Shown here: positions 46,498 to 58,466 of the stretch, in pieces | Numbering within the stretch: position 1 is the stretch's first letter | Layout of the letters: each line of letters begins with the position of its first letter | Assembly (NCBI GenBank): GCA_963556195.1 | Contig: OY744532.1 | Coordinates: 77,895,804 to 77,959,803 of the forward strand | Direction: 5' to 3' | DNA from: Sepiola atlantica | Lineage: Eukaryota; Mollusca; Cephalopoda; Sepiida; Sepiolidae | DNA length: 64,000 nucleotides | The notes under the pieces: generated by a model | Databases searched by the model: none | What the model saw: the letters and a program-made list of their open reading frames with translations, nothing else | What the model was told of the DNA's origin: nothing | Program-made: the position numbers and the translations under genes

Positions 46498-49400
46498 ATC
46501 TTTTCTTTTCAGGGTTAGGGTTAGCACGAGACTCCTTCTTAGCAGTGACTGTATATTCCGCTATTTCTCAAAATCGGTTGTATGTTGTCTGTCTAAATTT
46601 AATTTATTATATAGACTTTATTATTCTTTCTGATATTGCCTTTTTCATTTATAAGTTTTTAAACAGAAAAATATTTTTTCTATTAATATTTTACAATTCA
46701 AATGTGAGACTGCAGATGCTAGACGGGAAGTTGTCAGCCGAGTAGAGATCATAAAGGCTACCAGTGATGAACGTCATCTCCTTCATGGACGTGAACCAAC
46801 GGCCCAATGACTGAGATCAATAAGGAGCTTCTCCAGTCATGTCGAATCCATAACAACATGTTGGGAAAGGACCAGACTACAGTTGTCGACCAGAGGCTAG
46901 AGAATGTGTCCCCTCCTAGTGATATGGAGGTCACACCTTCTGAGACTATCCCTCCTGGCTTAATAACATCCTGTGTCCAATGAAAAACACTAGCCTAAGA
47001 ACGGGAATGGGACGATCAAAATAGTATCTATAGTAGTGGAATATCTAGTAGTATTTTTAGCTCCTTACATCAAGTAGCTTCATGTCTTGTCTCGAGCGAT
47101 TTCCATTTTTTAAAAAAGTTGCAATGACTAGATGGAGCTACAAAACCGACCCAGCCATCTGCGAATATTGAGAGGAGGACATAGGATGCAACACTTTTTT
47201 GTGTGCACTCTACTGGGCAACCGGTGCCGTTTGAAAAATCTTGCAAAGTACAACAAAAATGCAAATTACTGCGTAAAAAAGTGAGAAACTGTCGTATGAC
47301 AACATGATTCAAGGACACGCAAAGAAGAAGTTTAAAATTCTTTGAATTTTCTGAACCAGAACTACCAGCAGCTAAACAAACACTAGATGTCACTTGATTT
47401 TATTTTTTCAGTATTAAACTGACTTTCTAACGAATTTCTCACAGGCCAAAACGAATAAAACAATCGAAACTAGTTTAATGCCAGAGATTAGTTTGGTTCA
47501 TATTTGTTTACTAAATTTAATCCTGTTTACCAGTTTAGAGTAATTTATCTTATTTAGCGAGAATAAAACAACAAAACAAAACAGAAAACGACAACAACAA
47601 CAAAAAACAGAAAACAACAACAACAAAAAAAACGCAAATGGTGGTGTATAAGATTTCAATATTTTTTAAGTAATCGCGTAAACAGGAACTGCAGATCAGC
47701 CAGGGGTCAGGTGGTTGGCCTTTAGGTGCATTGTCTCCTGTCACATCACGAGCTAAAAGAAAATGACGTCACATGACATAGTATAAGGCGAAGAGCGGGG
47801 ACTTTCTGTTGGAAGCTTGAAGCGAGGAGACGTGATAAGAAATGATTTAAAACTCGATTATAAACGAAGGAGCCAGGCTAAAGAAATTCGTAGCCTCGAT
47901 ATGACTACGCCCCCCACCACTAGCAGAGAAGAAAGTAACGTCATCAGCTTAATAAAATAGTCCTTCTGCAAATTTGGGATATAGTTTTTTTCTTTGTGTT
48001 GCGACGTTTGATTCAAAAGCGAGAACGCAAATGCAAATGGCGAGGTATTCACCATGGGACGACGTGAGACGATCTTCAATGAAGTGTCTCGAAGAACCGC
48101 TGTGGTTTAACGCGGGAGACACAAGGTATTATTTAATTGTACTGTCATGACTTGATGATTTGCATTCGATAACCAGCATATATTTATTTAATCGTGACAT
48201 TCGTGACATTAGATCTCCCCTTTGAGAGGATGTAATGAAACCATTCCTCTATACTTTAAACAATGCTGACGGAATATTTTTCATGGTTATAAAGAACACA
48301 ATTCCTGGATAAGTAAAAAAAAAAAAAAAAAAACATTTTGCTTACCCCTTTTCATCCGATTTTACGTTTCTTCCCACGAGAGCAAAGTTTGATACAACGT
48401 GGAGAACACATCCCCATGAAGGGGGGCTCTGGACTGGGGAGAAAAGTAACCTGTTTACACTCTATCACGAATCAGGGCACCTAAGGTGCTATGCATTAAA
48501 CCCATCCTCATCGAAAAAAGGAGAAAATCCCTGAAAGGGTGATCGCCTGAGACTAAACAGATATGACAGTTTGATTCTAGAGAAAATATTGGAGTAAATC
48601 TCTGCTTAGCGCGTGAAATACGAATAGAGTGTCGGTAACTTAAATAATGTGCCAACCTTCGTTAACCCAGTCTTTTTTATACTATGCCGGAAATGAAGCA
48701 ACTAAATATTATTTTCATTTTTACTGAATCTGATGTGTGCACTGTGAATACCCGTGGTGTGAGAGGTTCACTGCAGGTAAGAAATTCATGACTTTGTCAG
48801 TTTTTGCTAAGCAAGCGTGTGTCCATAGAAATGGCGAAATGCCTCCTTGCTGACTAAAGAGCCGCTGGTCGTAAGCTATGTAAACTGACTAAGACTCATG
48901 TGTGTTTCCTACCGTAAATGTTTTATCAAGCGTTTGGTATACTAACCCGGCTTATGCAGCCAAGTAAAAAACTATCGAACAGCTGACATGGGCAATAGAG
49001 GCATTGATGTTGTCTAGAACCATATTACCTATGCATCAACACCATCGTCGATCATCTTGCACGATATAATACTGATTCTTTTTTAACAGAACATAATTTT
49101 TCGCTAATTTTCTTTTTTTTCTTCTTCTTTCTTTATTTCATCTTCCATCTGCTTACAAATCATCAAACAATTTAAAGGTTAAATTTGAAAGATTTATGAA
49201 GATGATATATGAAAAAAGTATTGCAAAATCATAAAATATACATTTTTAGTTTTCGTGCATAATTTACATCATTACAGGAATGTCCATGCCATTTAATTAA
49301 GCAGTACAAACGGCCAGTTTTCCAAATGATTACCAATCAATGCTGTCTCTACAACAGCAGACAATAACTGCACATTAATGAGCAAACATTTAGTAATTAA

Positions 49401-49685
49401 TATGCAAAACAAAAGTAATAAAATAAAGAGTATCCCCCCCTTTATTCAGCAAAACTAATAAAAGGGATGCAACCCAACAAAAAGAACTATCCGCACGAAA
49501 TTTTAAACAGAACATGTGGATAAATTAATTAATTAATTAATAAAATCAATAGTATTTAACAAAGAAAAACAACAATTAAAAATAAAAGATATACGAGTAA
49601 AAAGCAAAGTGTTTTTATATTAAACAGATAATTTAAACTCCTGGCTGCAAGATAAGGTAGTAAATATATGCAAGATGGTTATGTG
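46498..49685. other. Noncoding region
   Basis: Directly right of the satellite lie two TTAGGG units (CAGGGTTAGGGTTAG, about 46511). The rest has no recognised gene, only short chance frames, a poly-A run near 48317 and CAA-rich tracts near 47560-47630. Confidence 0.45.
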
Positions 49686-50890
49686 AAAACAAGGAGTACA
49701 CAAAGGAACTGCAAAATCGTGTTTTAAGATGTGAAAACAAGAAGTACACAAAGTAACTGCAAGATCGTGTTTTAAGATGTGAAAACAAGGAGTACACAAA
49801 GGAACTGCAACATCGTGTTTTAAGATGTGAAAACAAGAAGTACACAAAGGAACTGCAAGATCGTGTTTTAAGATGTGAAAACAAGAAGTACACAAAGGAA
49901 CTGCAAGACCGTGTTTTAAGATGTGAAAACAAGAAGTACACAAAGGAACTGCAAGACCGTGTTTTAAGATGTGAAAACAAGAAGTACACAAAGGAACTGC
50001 AAGACCGTGTTTTAAGATGTGAAAACAAGAAGTACACAAAGGAACTGCAAGACCGTGTTTTAAGATGTGAAAACAAGAAGTACACAAAGGAACTGCAAGA
50101 CCGTGTTTTAAGATGTGAAAACAAGAAGTACACAAAGGAACTGCAAGATCGTGTTTTAAGATGTGAAAACAAGAAGTACACAAAGGAACTGCAAGACCGT
50201 GTTTTAAGATGTGAAAACAAGAAGTACACAAAGGAACTGCAAGACCGTGTTTTAAGATGTGAAAACAAGAAGTACACAAAGGAACTGCAAGACCGTGTTT
50301 TAAGATGTGAAAACAAGAAGTACACAAAGGAACTGCAAGACCGTGTTTTAAGATGTGAAAACAAGAAGTACACAAAGGAACTGCAAGACCGTGTTTTAAG
50401 ATGTGAAAACAAGAAGTACACAAAGGAACTGCAAGACCGTGTTTTAAGATGTGAAAACAAGAAGTACACAAAGGAACTGCAAGATCGTGTTTTAAGATGT
50501 GAAAACAAGAAGTACACAAAGGAACTGCAAGACCGTGTTTTAAGATGTGAAAACAAGAAGTACACAAAGGAACTGCAAGACCGTGTTTTAAGATGTGAAA
50601 ACAAGAAGTACACAAAGGAACTGCAAGACCGTGTTTTAAGATGTGAAAACAAGAAGTACACAAAGGAACTGCAAGATCGTGTTTTAAGATGTGAAAACAA
50701 GAAGTACACAAAGGAACTGCAAGACCGTGTTTTAAGATGTGAAAACAAGAAGTACACAAAGGAACTGCAAGACCGTGTTTTAAGATGTGAAAACAAGAAG
50801 TACACAAAGGAACTGCAAGACCGTGTTTTAAGATGTGAAAACAAGAAGTACACAAAGGAACTGCAAGACCGTGTTTTAAGATGTGAAAAC
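49686..50890. repeat. 48-bp minisatellite, about 25 copies
   Basis: The unit AAGAAGTACACAAAGGAACT, GCAAGACCGTGTTTTAAGAT, GTGAAAAC repeats with a strict 48-bp period. Nearly all variation is GACCGT versus GATCGT, with a few more changes in the three leftmost units. Because 48 is 16 codons, two minus frames (411 and 441 codons) and a plus frame (KKYTKELQDRVLRCEN per unit, no start codon) stay open. I regard these as artefacts. Confidence 0.97.
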
Positions 50891-50919
50891 ATGGGCCATG
50901 ACCGATTAAAAAAAAAACG

Positions 50920-51130
50920 TCTGTTTCTCATTATTTGCGTTTCTAAACAAAAATACAAAACTTATTTCTATCGCATTTGGAGTGGGATCGTTACGACGGC
51001 CACGGAGTAAGAAGATTGGGTTTGAGATATTCAGATCCGGGGGTCCAATCGTTCGACCGGATGTACAGTTTTATAATCCATACTGATGAGTGTTTAAGGA
51101 AACACGAAACATATATTTATATGGATATTA
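50920..51130 (+). repeat. Retrozyme-like/SINE-like repeat, copy 1
   Basis: It carries a tRNA-like B-box region (GTCCAATCGTTCGACCGG) and a hammerhead at its 3' part. It matches 51745-51930 along its length, for example TTTGGAGTGGGATCGTTACG versus TTTGAAGTGGGGTTGTTACA. Confidence 0.65.
51077..51125 (+). ncRNA. Hammerhead ribozyme motif, slightly degraded
   Basis: It reads UCCAUA-CUGAUGA-GUGUUUAAGGAAACAC-GAAA and ends UUA-UAUGGA. The core is exact. Stem I UCCAUA/UAUGGA has six pairs and stem II GUGUUU/AAACAC has six pairs with loop AAGG. Stem III (CAUAUAUU) is damaged, so activity is doubtful. Cleavage would fall after UUA at 51119. Confidence 0.65.
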
Positions 51131-51744
51131 AAAATAGTTATCTTATATATAAAATCTCTATTAGATTTTGTCTGTCTGTCTGTCTGTTCGTCAGTAATCA
51201 TTTTTTAACGTAAAAAATACATTGCTGAATTTGTCTCATTTCGAAATATCAAAGATCTTGAGCACTTTTAAAAATAGAAAATATTGCATTAATAGTAAAT
51301 AATAAATTTCCAACAAATAATCCAGAAATCGAAATTTTCAGTTGGACGTTCTTACAAATAGAGCTTAAAACATTACCGTAACAAAATAATTATAGCTTTG
51401 GCGGAGCGTCATAGATTTATGATTTACGTCATGTTCCAAAACATGAATTATAACATACGCGATAATAAAAAATAAATAAATGAATGGGTAAACATTATCA
51501 ATAGCTTTGATAATTATTTTAATAGTATCAAAAATGTATTTTGCTTTAACGACGTACTGTATTTAGTTCTTTCATAATTATATAAGCCTCCCAGCCTAGC
51601 AAAATATGCGACCGGAATGATCATATATTTTCTAGTTTATTAAAAAATAATTATTAAGCTCCGTGAAGTCAATCACTTTGTGAGATATCATATTTTAGAT
51701 TTAAATTAGGCAACGTTGCGAGTTCTCTCCCTTTAAGTAGATTG
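51131..51744. other. Noncoding region
   Basis: No gene. It separates the two related repeat copies, whose spacing is about 820 bp. Confidence 0.4.
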
Positions 51745-51927
51745 AAAACTGTCTGCTTCTCATTATTATGGCTTGTAAATAAAAATGCAGAAGTTATTTC
51801 GCTCGAATTTGAAGTGGGGTTGTTACAGCGGCATCGCAGTAAGGAGCTTGGGTTCGAATCGTTCGACCGGCGGTACTATTTCATTATCCAGACTGATAAG
51901 TAAGTATGAAAAATATTTATTAAAAAG

Positions 51928-51930
<3 letters not shown>
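51745..51930 (+). repeat. Retrozyme-like/SINE-like repeat, copy 2
   Basis: It contains GGGTTCGAATCGTTCGACCG, a good B-box match. The hammerhead region is decayed (ACTGATAAGTAAGTATGAAA), with the core and helices lost. Confidence 0.6.

Positions 51931-52014
<84 letters not shown>
51931..52014. repeat. (TA)n microsatellite abutting the PLE
   Basis: A pure TA tract ending exactly where the PLE terminal repeat begins. Confidence 0.92.
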
Positions 52015-52018
<4 letters not shown>

Positions 52019-52779
52019 TAATATAAAATGAAATAATAAAATAAGGTGCCAATCAAATTTTATTAGAATTCAAAGTTCAAGCAAAGTATCTTAACGCCCT
52101 TAACTCATGAGTTTTCAAAGATAATTCTTCTCCTCAGAGGACCATTACCGCAGTGACATTACTGCATATAATAAAATTACACTTTGAAAATATATAAAAA
52201 TATATACAAAAATACATAAAAGTATATAACATCAAATACATACTATTTGTTAAATCTATACAATCCATCCAAGTCATACAATTTTAAAACATATTGAGGA
52301 AAGATATCCAGGAGGTTGACTGAAGATTAATCCAGGTAATGAGTGATAGTCCAAAAATGAAAAATTGAAAAAATTTAAAAAGTTATCCAGTCGTGAAATG
52401 CGTCCGCAATCGATGCAGTGAAAAATGCATCCAATGTTTATGTTAATTATTACAACGATAAATAAACCAAATCAAATAAAAAGTTCAGTAAACTCACTAT
52501 GTGTAGAAATCATACTGTTCAAAATTTTAGGGTTCCAATGATTTAATCGGAGCAGTACAAATCAAAATGTGCTGGTTAAATGGAAAATCCGTTAAATCCG
52601 ATTTGAATAAAACTAAAATTGAATTGAGCCGACAAACACGGTCATGTCTTTCCCCGGGTCCAACAAAGATAATGCCAATGAGTAAAGTTTGAAAGTATTC
52701 ACTCTCCCGCGAGACAAATAAACAAAACCTTCTCTCGCCGCTCAGAAAGGAATACTAAAGGCGCTAGATGCCTACTCAT
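52015..52779 (-). repeat. PLE terminal repeat (left, 3' side)
   Basis: It starts ATCATAATATAAAATGAAAT and ends GATGCCTACTCAT. The match to 56117-56896 is close throughout. Sequence after 52779 is not repeated on the other side. Confidence 0.93.
52096..52142 (-). ncRNA. Hammerhead ribozyme in the PLE terminal repeat (left)
   Basis: The minus strand reads GUCCU-CUGAGGA-GAAGAAUUAUCUUU-GAAA-ACUCAUGAGU-UA-AGGGC. Position 7 of the core is variable in hammerheads, so CUGAGGA is allowed. Stem I GUCCU/AGGGC has five pairs (one G-U), stem II has five pairs with a closing G-U, and stem III is the palindrome ACUCAUGAGU. Predicted cleavage is after UA (52101), before AGGGC. Confidence 0.75.
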
Positions 52780-53316
52780 CCGAACGACGTTCTGAGAGCG
52801 GAAGTTACATGTCTAAGGGTACATAGAAAGAAACGCCATCCTATATCGACAGATATGTCAAATCAATTCAACCTATACCGGATGTTACCTGTCTGGGTCA
52901 AAACATAAGTCTAGGTCAAAGAGAAAGGGATGTGCAAATTTAGGTCAGAGCGTCTAATCACGCTTACATCCCCATGTAGCTACTTAAATGTCTAGCTTAC
53001 GCATAAAAACGGATTTCGCAAATCTAGCCCTATAATATAATATAGAAAATTTATGAAATTAAAAATTACGAAGTTATTAAAGTAATTAGAATTTAATAAT
53101 GTAATAGTTTAATTTAAGATTTAATTTTATCCAATTAGGAAGTTTAATTTAAGGTTTAATTTTTCCTAATTAAGAAGTTGTAAAGATATTTAGAGTTTAA
53201 AAATTTAGATATTTAGACTTTTACAACTTCAGAGTCTAAACCTTTTAGGCAAGAAGGATTTAACGAACATATCTCCAAAAACTGGACACCCCCGGTCTCT
53301 GCACTAACTTAATCAG
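52780..53316 (-). other. PLE 3' untranslated region
   Basis: It lies between the ORF stop and the left terminal repeat. No open frame. Several TTTAATTTAAG/TTTAATTTTTCC near-repeats occur at 53100-53225. Confidence 0.55.
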
Positions 53317-55972
53317 CTACGGTGGGATTGGCGGTGGTTTCCACTGTGCATACTTGAATATCCTTCCATGTCGACATTTGGAAACTAATTCATTTCTAGA
53401 ATTAATCAGATGTAAATGTTTATATGCAGTGGCTATCATTACGGCTTCTGAATTGCATAGACCATAAGATCTAGATCCTGGGCTATAAGAGTTTGATTTC
53501 TTTAGGATGGACCATTTTATATTGTGTTGAATATTATTGGATCTTAAGTTTTTAACTAAAGTGGTCAGTGAAGTTTTGTTGTTACCGACATCGTTATTGA
53601 AGGAGTACTTATGCATAGAAATGCGGGATTTAATTAAATTTGCTGTGGCACCAATATAAGTGTGTATCTTAGGATTTACTCTTGTTCCTGATCCATTTAT
53701 ATTCCTATTCACGGGTCTACTTCTATTTACTGTATTTTCATGATATGGATTAGGTTGGTTAATTGATTGTATATTATTGTTAGCGTTACCGTTAACTACC
53801 CTTGGGAACTCATTATCGGCTTGCTGAGGCGGAAGATGGATAGTAGAATTATTAGGTCTAGAGTTATGGTGCCAATTAGTTGTAATGCTCAGTTGTGGAG
53901 TTTGATTAGGGGCTGCATTTATGTAATCTCTAGGATTCATTGTAGAATTATTGAGTTCAGTTACGGTACAAGCATACACAATATTAGAATATGTGCATCT
54001 ATTGTCCAATGGGCAATCACTGGTACGCCTGCAGTTGCGTGTATTTATGGGATTGGAGCAACTAGCATTAGATTGGATAGATTTTATTGTTTTGCTATTT
54101 GCTGAGATTATTGTTTGGGCTATGTTAGGCATAGTAGAGTATGAAATTTTGATTGAGTTTTTATTAAGTATGGAGCTATATTTATGTGGGTATTTAAAGG
54201 AGTTTTCTAATATTTTAAAGAATACCTTAGGGATATTAGTTTTAACGTTGTTATTAAAAGGTGGGTTAAACCAAATGTTGTTTTTCCTTCTAAGGCGTTT
54301 ACGTGAAGTCGGTGTGGGGCTATCTATATGTTGGTCATTTTTATCAGGTATGATAGAATGCCTCTGCTGTCTATGGTTATTTACATTTCTTTTGGTCCGG
54401 CTCCTATTGCTAGTAGTCATATTGTGTGTAATAATATTTACAGTTATATCATCCTGTTTGTTTTGGTTATAAGTTATTTTTTAGAGTATCCTGAGTTAAG
54501 CAAGGCATTGTTATAAAAGTGTGCGTTTTGGTTAAAAATGTTTTATTAGCAGAAAGCCTAGATATTCTATTGGAAACCGGCGGGACTATTGAATTGATTA
54601 TAGCTTTAGGGTAGTTAGATAGTCTGTGTACATAAAAAAGAGTTAGATTAGGTTTATGGAAGGGGCTATATAATCCGTCATTGAGGTTAAGGGTGGTATC
54701 GAGGAAGTTAGAAGTTTTTCTCTCAGGATCAACAGTTATGGATAGGCCGAAATTTCTGAAAAAGTCATGCAAGGTTTCAATTGTTTTGCTATATCTTCTA
54801 GGTCTCTTATCCGAGACAAATATGGCATCGTCTCTGTATAAGCCATCTTTTATATTTTTAAACCTCTGTTTGATTTCATTTAAGAGGAATAAACCCACTA
54901 GGTCAGTTACTTGAGCAGAATCCGAGGCTCCCATAGTAATATCGAAGTCGTTGGGGTGTCCTTTCTAGTCCATAACTTGCCCTCGAATTGGAGAATAGAT
55001 CTTCTGGCCAGAGTGATAAGTTTAATTTCCAAATCAGTAAGGTCTGAATTATTTTTCGCTAAATTTAGAGCTTTATTTAAGAGAATTGGGGTAATAGATT
55101 AGTAATAGTTGTCTATGTCAAAAGTTATAAAGCTTAATCTATGTGTATCCTTAAGGTTCAAAAACCATTCAATTACGTTATCTGAAGATTGCCACAACGA
55201 AAAGAAAATTTTATTTCTGATGGCTGGAATGACCCTATCTAGAATTTTTTACTGATTATGCCTAGGTCAAATTTTAATGGGCAAATTAACCGTATTGATG
55301 GGTTTTGTTGAAAGTTAGTCTTATGGTCTTTTAGGGAAAATCTAGGTGTGGCTGGCGTTACTACTTCTGCATGGTTGGTTAAATTCATATATGTAAGTAG
55401 TGATTTAGCCTCTATATTTATATCTATAATCTTATTGGGGGTGCAATTTTATAGGATTTATGTAACTCACGATATATTAAGTTCCTGTAAGAGATATAGT
55501 CCAATTTGTAGTAGTTCTTAGTCTTGTCTGCCGGCACAATGAAATCCGTATGCTTGTTAACTCTCCTGGTAAATCCATTTATTTTTTTGACAATAGAGCT
55601 GCAATACTTAGTCCACTTTTTTAATTTAATTCTTCTGACCAGGTCGAAAATGACATTCTCAAACTCGACCAAGTCATCATTCTGCCTAGGGAAATATGTT
55701 GTTTTAAGGCCGTAATGAGCTGCGGCGATTCTCTCAACTTTTTTATGCTCTTTAAATGAGTTCAAAGGAAGGCCACTTCCATTAGTGTTATGCCGTTTTG
55801 CATCGTCAATGTCACCCTGGTCCGGTGATGCTTGCAGATCATAATGGTAAGCTTTCCATCTAACATTTATCAGAAACTTGTTTATTGACTGGATCAATTT
55901 ATATATATAAGCCTCCTTAGTTGGGGTAGGTATGTTTTTGGCCGATAATGGAAGCAATTATTTGCTAAACAT
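53317..55972 (-). pseudogene. PLE ORF: RT and GIY-YIG endonuclease, broken
   Basis: The frame probably starts at ATG 55972 (MFSK, then an in-frame TAA at 55958-55960, then LLPLSAKNIPTPTKEAYIYK). The N-part to about 55424 has NVRWKAYHYD and a basic FVPAD-like segment. After a frameshift near 55440 come PATPRFSLKDHKTNF and RLICPLKFDLGIISKK, then FITFDIDNYY with a stop at 55099-55101. GLYRDDAIFVSD (catalytic YRDD) and SNFLDTTLNLNDGLYSPFHK lie in 54467-54934. The endonuclease part (53317-54420) has a CPLDNRC zinc-like motif, then YIGATANLIKSRISMHKYSF, GLCNSEAVMIA and NSRNELVSKCRH. The YIG, R..H, E and CRH signature is that of PLE GIY-YIG nucleases. At least two stops and frameshifts make it inactive. 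Confidence 0.9.
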
Positions 55973-56116
55973 ATCCGGATGGTAAAACAGCTCAACATGC
56001 GGGAGCTTAAATATATAAAGTAATCCAACAAAAGATATAATAGTCAACTAATATCTTATAATTAGTGAAACGTCCGGATAAAAATTGAAGCTCAATATAC
56101 TGGATAGAGCATTAAT

Positions 56117-56896
56117 ATCATAATATAAAATGAAATAATAAAATAAGGTGCCAATCAAATTTTATTAGAATTCAAAGTTCAAGCAAATTATCTTAACGTC
56201 CTTAACTAATGAGTTTTCACAGATAATTCTTCTCCTCAGAGGACCATTACCGCAGTGACATTACTGCATGTAATAAAATTACACTTTGAAAATATATAAA
56301 AATATATATAAAAATACATAAAAGTATATAACATCAAATATATCAACCCAAAAACATACTTTTTTGTTAAATCTATACAATCCATCCAAGTCATACAATT
56401 TTAAAACATATTGAGGAAAGATATCCAGGAGGTTGACTGAAGATTAATCCAGGTAATGAGTGACAGTCCAAAAATGAAAAATTGAAAAAATTTAAAAAGT
56501 TATCCAGTCGTAAGATGCGTCCGCAATCGATGCAGTGAAAAATGCATCCAGTGTTTATGTTAATTATTACAACGATAAATAAACCTAATCAAATAAAAAG
56601 TTCAGTAAACTCACTATGTGTAGAAATCATACTGTTCAAAATTTTAGGGTTCCAATGATTTAATCGGAGCAGTACAAATCAAAATGTGCTGGTTAAATGG
56701 AAAATCCGTTAAATCCGATTTGAATAAAACTAAAACTGAATTGAGCCGACAAACACGGTCATCTCTTCCCCCGGGTTCAACAAAGATAATGCTAATGAGT
56801 AAAGTTTGAAAGTATTCACTCTCCCGTGAGCCAAATAAACAAAACCTTCTCTCGCCGCTCAGAAAGGAATACTAAAGGCGCTAGATGCCTACTCAT
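56117..56896 (-). repeat. PLE terminal repeat (right, 5' side)
   Basis: A direct copy of 52015-52779 with a small insertion near 56340-56360 (TATCAACCCAAAAA). Confidence 0.93.
56198..56244 (-). ncRNA. Hammerhead ribozyme in the PLE terminal repeat (right)
   Basis: It has the same layout as the left copy. Stem I is GUCCU/AGGAC, five canonical pairs. Stem II has one mismatch (UCUGU instead of UCUUU), and stem III has one mismatch (ACUCAUUAGU). The core CUGAGGA and GAAA is intact. It is probably weaker than the left copy. Confidence 0.7.
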
Positions 56897-57309
56897 ATTA
56901 TGTATGTATGTATGTATATATGACTTCTCGGCGTTGCATGAGAACATAGGAAACAAAATATAAGTGTTTTTACATCTTTGTTTTAATACTTTCTCTTTGT
57001 CTCTCCCTCTTCCTGTCCCTTCTCTCTCTGTCTCTCTCTCAAATCATCCTTTTCTCTCCCTACCATCTCTTTCTCTGGAAATTGATTCAATATAATGAAA
57101 AGCAAGAGAAAAAAAAGAAAACTGACTGCGTGTTTGACCTAGTGTCACTGTTGTTTTTGAAACAACTATCAATGAAAGCAAGTAATTTATGTAAATCCCC
57201 CCTCCCCAGTACTAATTTGATCCCTGGCGACCGGAAGAAAATGAACAGTTCAGTAAGTTATGTGGGAGTATCTTGAGTATTTTCTGCGTTTAAGCGGGGA
57301 ACACGGACA

Positions 57310-57310
<1 letters not shown>
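56897..57310. repeat. Dispersed repeat, copy C
   Basis: It starts with a (TATG)n run, then CTTCTCGGCGTTGCATGAGA, similar to CTGCCCGGCGTTGCCTGAGA near 30893. A CT-rich tract follows. No coding frame. Confidence 0.4.

Positions 57311-57344
<34 letters not shown>
57311..57344. repeat. (CA)n microsatellite
   Basis: A pure CA tract of about 34 bp. Confidence 0.92.
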
Positions 57345-57347
<3 letters not shown>

Positions 57348-58379
57348 ACGACTTTACTTCATATAAACGCTGTAAAAAGTATTTTTCTAATTAATGGCGG
57401 TTTGTGTTCTTTTTAAAGAAGCAGACATTTTTTCGTTAATGAATGTAATCATTATTTTTGAAAAGGAGAATCAAGATGCAAAGCGATATTTTTTTGTTTG
57501 ATTTGTTTAGTTATCACTTCCTAACTGGTGACCCTTCTATTCTTTTAATATTTCATTCATTTCTATTTCAATATGCATACACGCTGTTTATCCTCATGTT
57601 TCTTCCTTCGCCATAACATAACATTTCAAACAGCATTTTATCACTTATATGAATTGTCGGCTGTGTTCTTGGCAATCCCTAAAGACACAACCGTCGTCTA
57701 AAAATAACCCTAACAAGGCCAGGCGCCATGCCACATATCCTTATCCTCTGGTGGCTTTTAGCCTTGATAAGTGGTGGCTAAACACAAAACGTCTTTTAAC
57801 CCCAACTATTCAACAACACAAAAATCATTTCCCAGAACATATTAATACGGTATTAGTATTCAGATCAATTTATATGAAATATTTTATTCAATTGTTCTCA
57901 AAAATGATCTTGTAATCCCTTTTTTTTATTTCTGAAATTCCTTTATATTTCATTCAATCGAAAATTGTTCTACGTTATTATTGTTCTTCATCTGATCTGA
58001 CAATTTGTGCAAAAATGTATTACTCTCTGTTGTAAAAAATAAAAAAAATTTAATTTAGTTTTTTAAATCTGTTTTTTCTAGATTGAAGATAAATATGAAA
58101 AAATTATGTTTAGAAACTTTGTGACGATTACCTCGTTAACCGATATGTACATATTCCCTTTAACAAACACTTTTGTATTTGCGGCCGATGGGGCATCCTA
58201 CACTTCATAATAAATGCGTTTATGTCGTAACAACAACAACAAAAATGGAAATGTAAGGGAGGCAACTCAATTTGTAATACAAGGGAAGTAACTCTAAGTA
58301 ATTTTTAAAATAAGTTGCGTCCTATAAATTCAATTAATTTATATAAGATGATTGTATATTGAGCGTATATGCAGCATAA
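57345..58379. other. Noncoding region
   Basis: No supported gene. The open frame at 57649-57915 has no recognisable motif. Confidence 0.4.
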
Positions 58380-58466
58380 TCACATTAGATTATCGAAGTT
58401 AAGCGACGTTGAGCCTGGCCAGGTACCAGATGGGTAACCATTTGGAAATAGCCGGTGACAGCTCTC
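58380..58466 (+). pseudogene. Degenerate 5S rRNA-derived sequence
   Basis: ATCGAAGTTAAGCGACGTTG, then CCAGGTACCAGATGGGTAAC and CATTTGGAAATAGCCGGTG, follows the order of the internal promoter of 5S rRNA (CGAAGTTAAGCAACG, then GATGGGTGACC, then TGGGAATACCGGGTG). The first ~35 bases of the gene are not recognisable and there are many substitutions. It is a 5S pseudogene or the head of a 5S-type SINE (SINE3). Confidence 0.75.

Larger units (their letters stand above)
52015..56896 (-). mobile_element. Penelope-like element with two direct terminal repeats
   Basis: A 4.9-kb element on the minus strand is bounded by direct repeats of 765 bp (52015-52779) and about 780 bp (56117-56896). It carries an RT and GIY-YIG endonuclease frame between them. 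Such terminal repeats (pLTRs) and a C-terminal GIY-YIG domain define PLEs. Each repeat holds a hammerhead motif in the sense orientation. The two repeats differ by several substitutions and small indels, so the copy is moderately old. Confidence 0.92.

Noticed and set aside
49686..50890. CRISPR-like repeat array
   Set aside because: Units are contiguous with no variable spacers, and the genome is eukaryotic. The same applies to the 61-bp array at 33851-34277.
49620..50958. Two long minus-strand frames (411 and 441 codons) of repeated 16-residue units
   Set aside because: They are the 48-bp minisatellite read in two frames. Both are open at once, as is a plus frame, which is expected by chance for a unit length divisible by three.
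53767..54516. Plus-strand frames opposite the PLE endonuclease
   Set aside because: They are antisense to the YIG...CRH nuclease region, which has strong family motifs.
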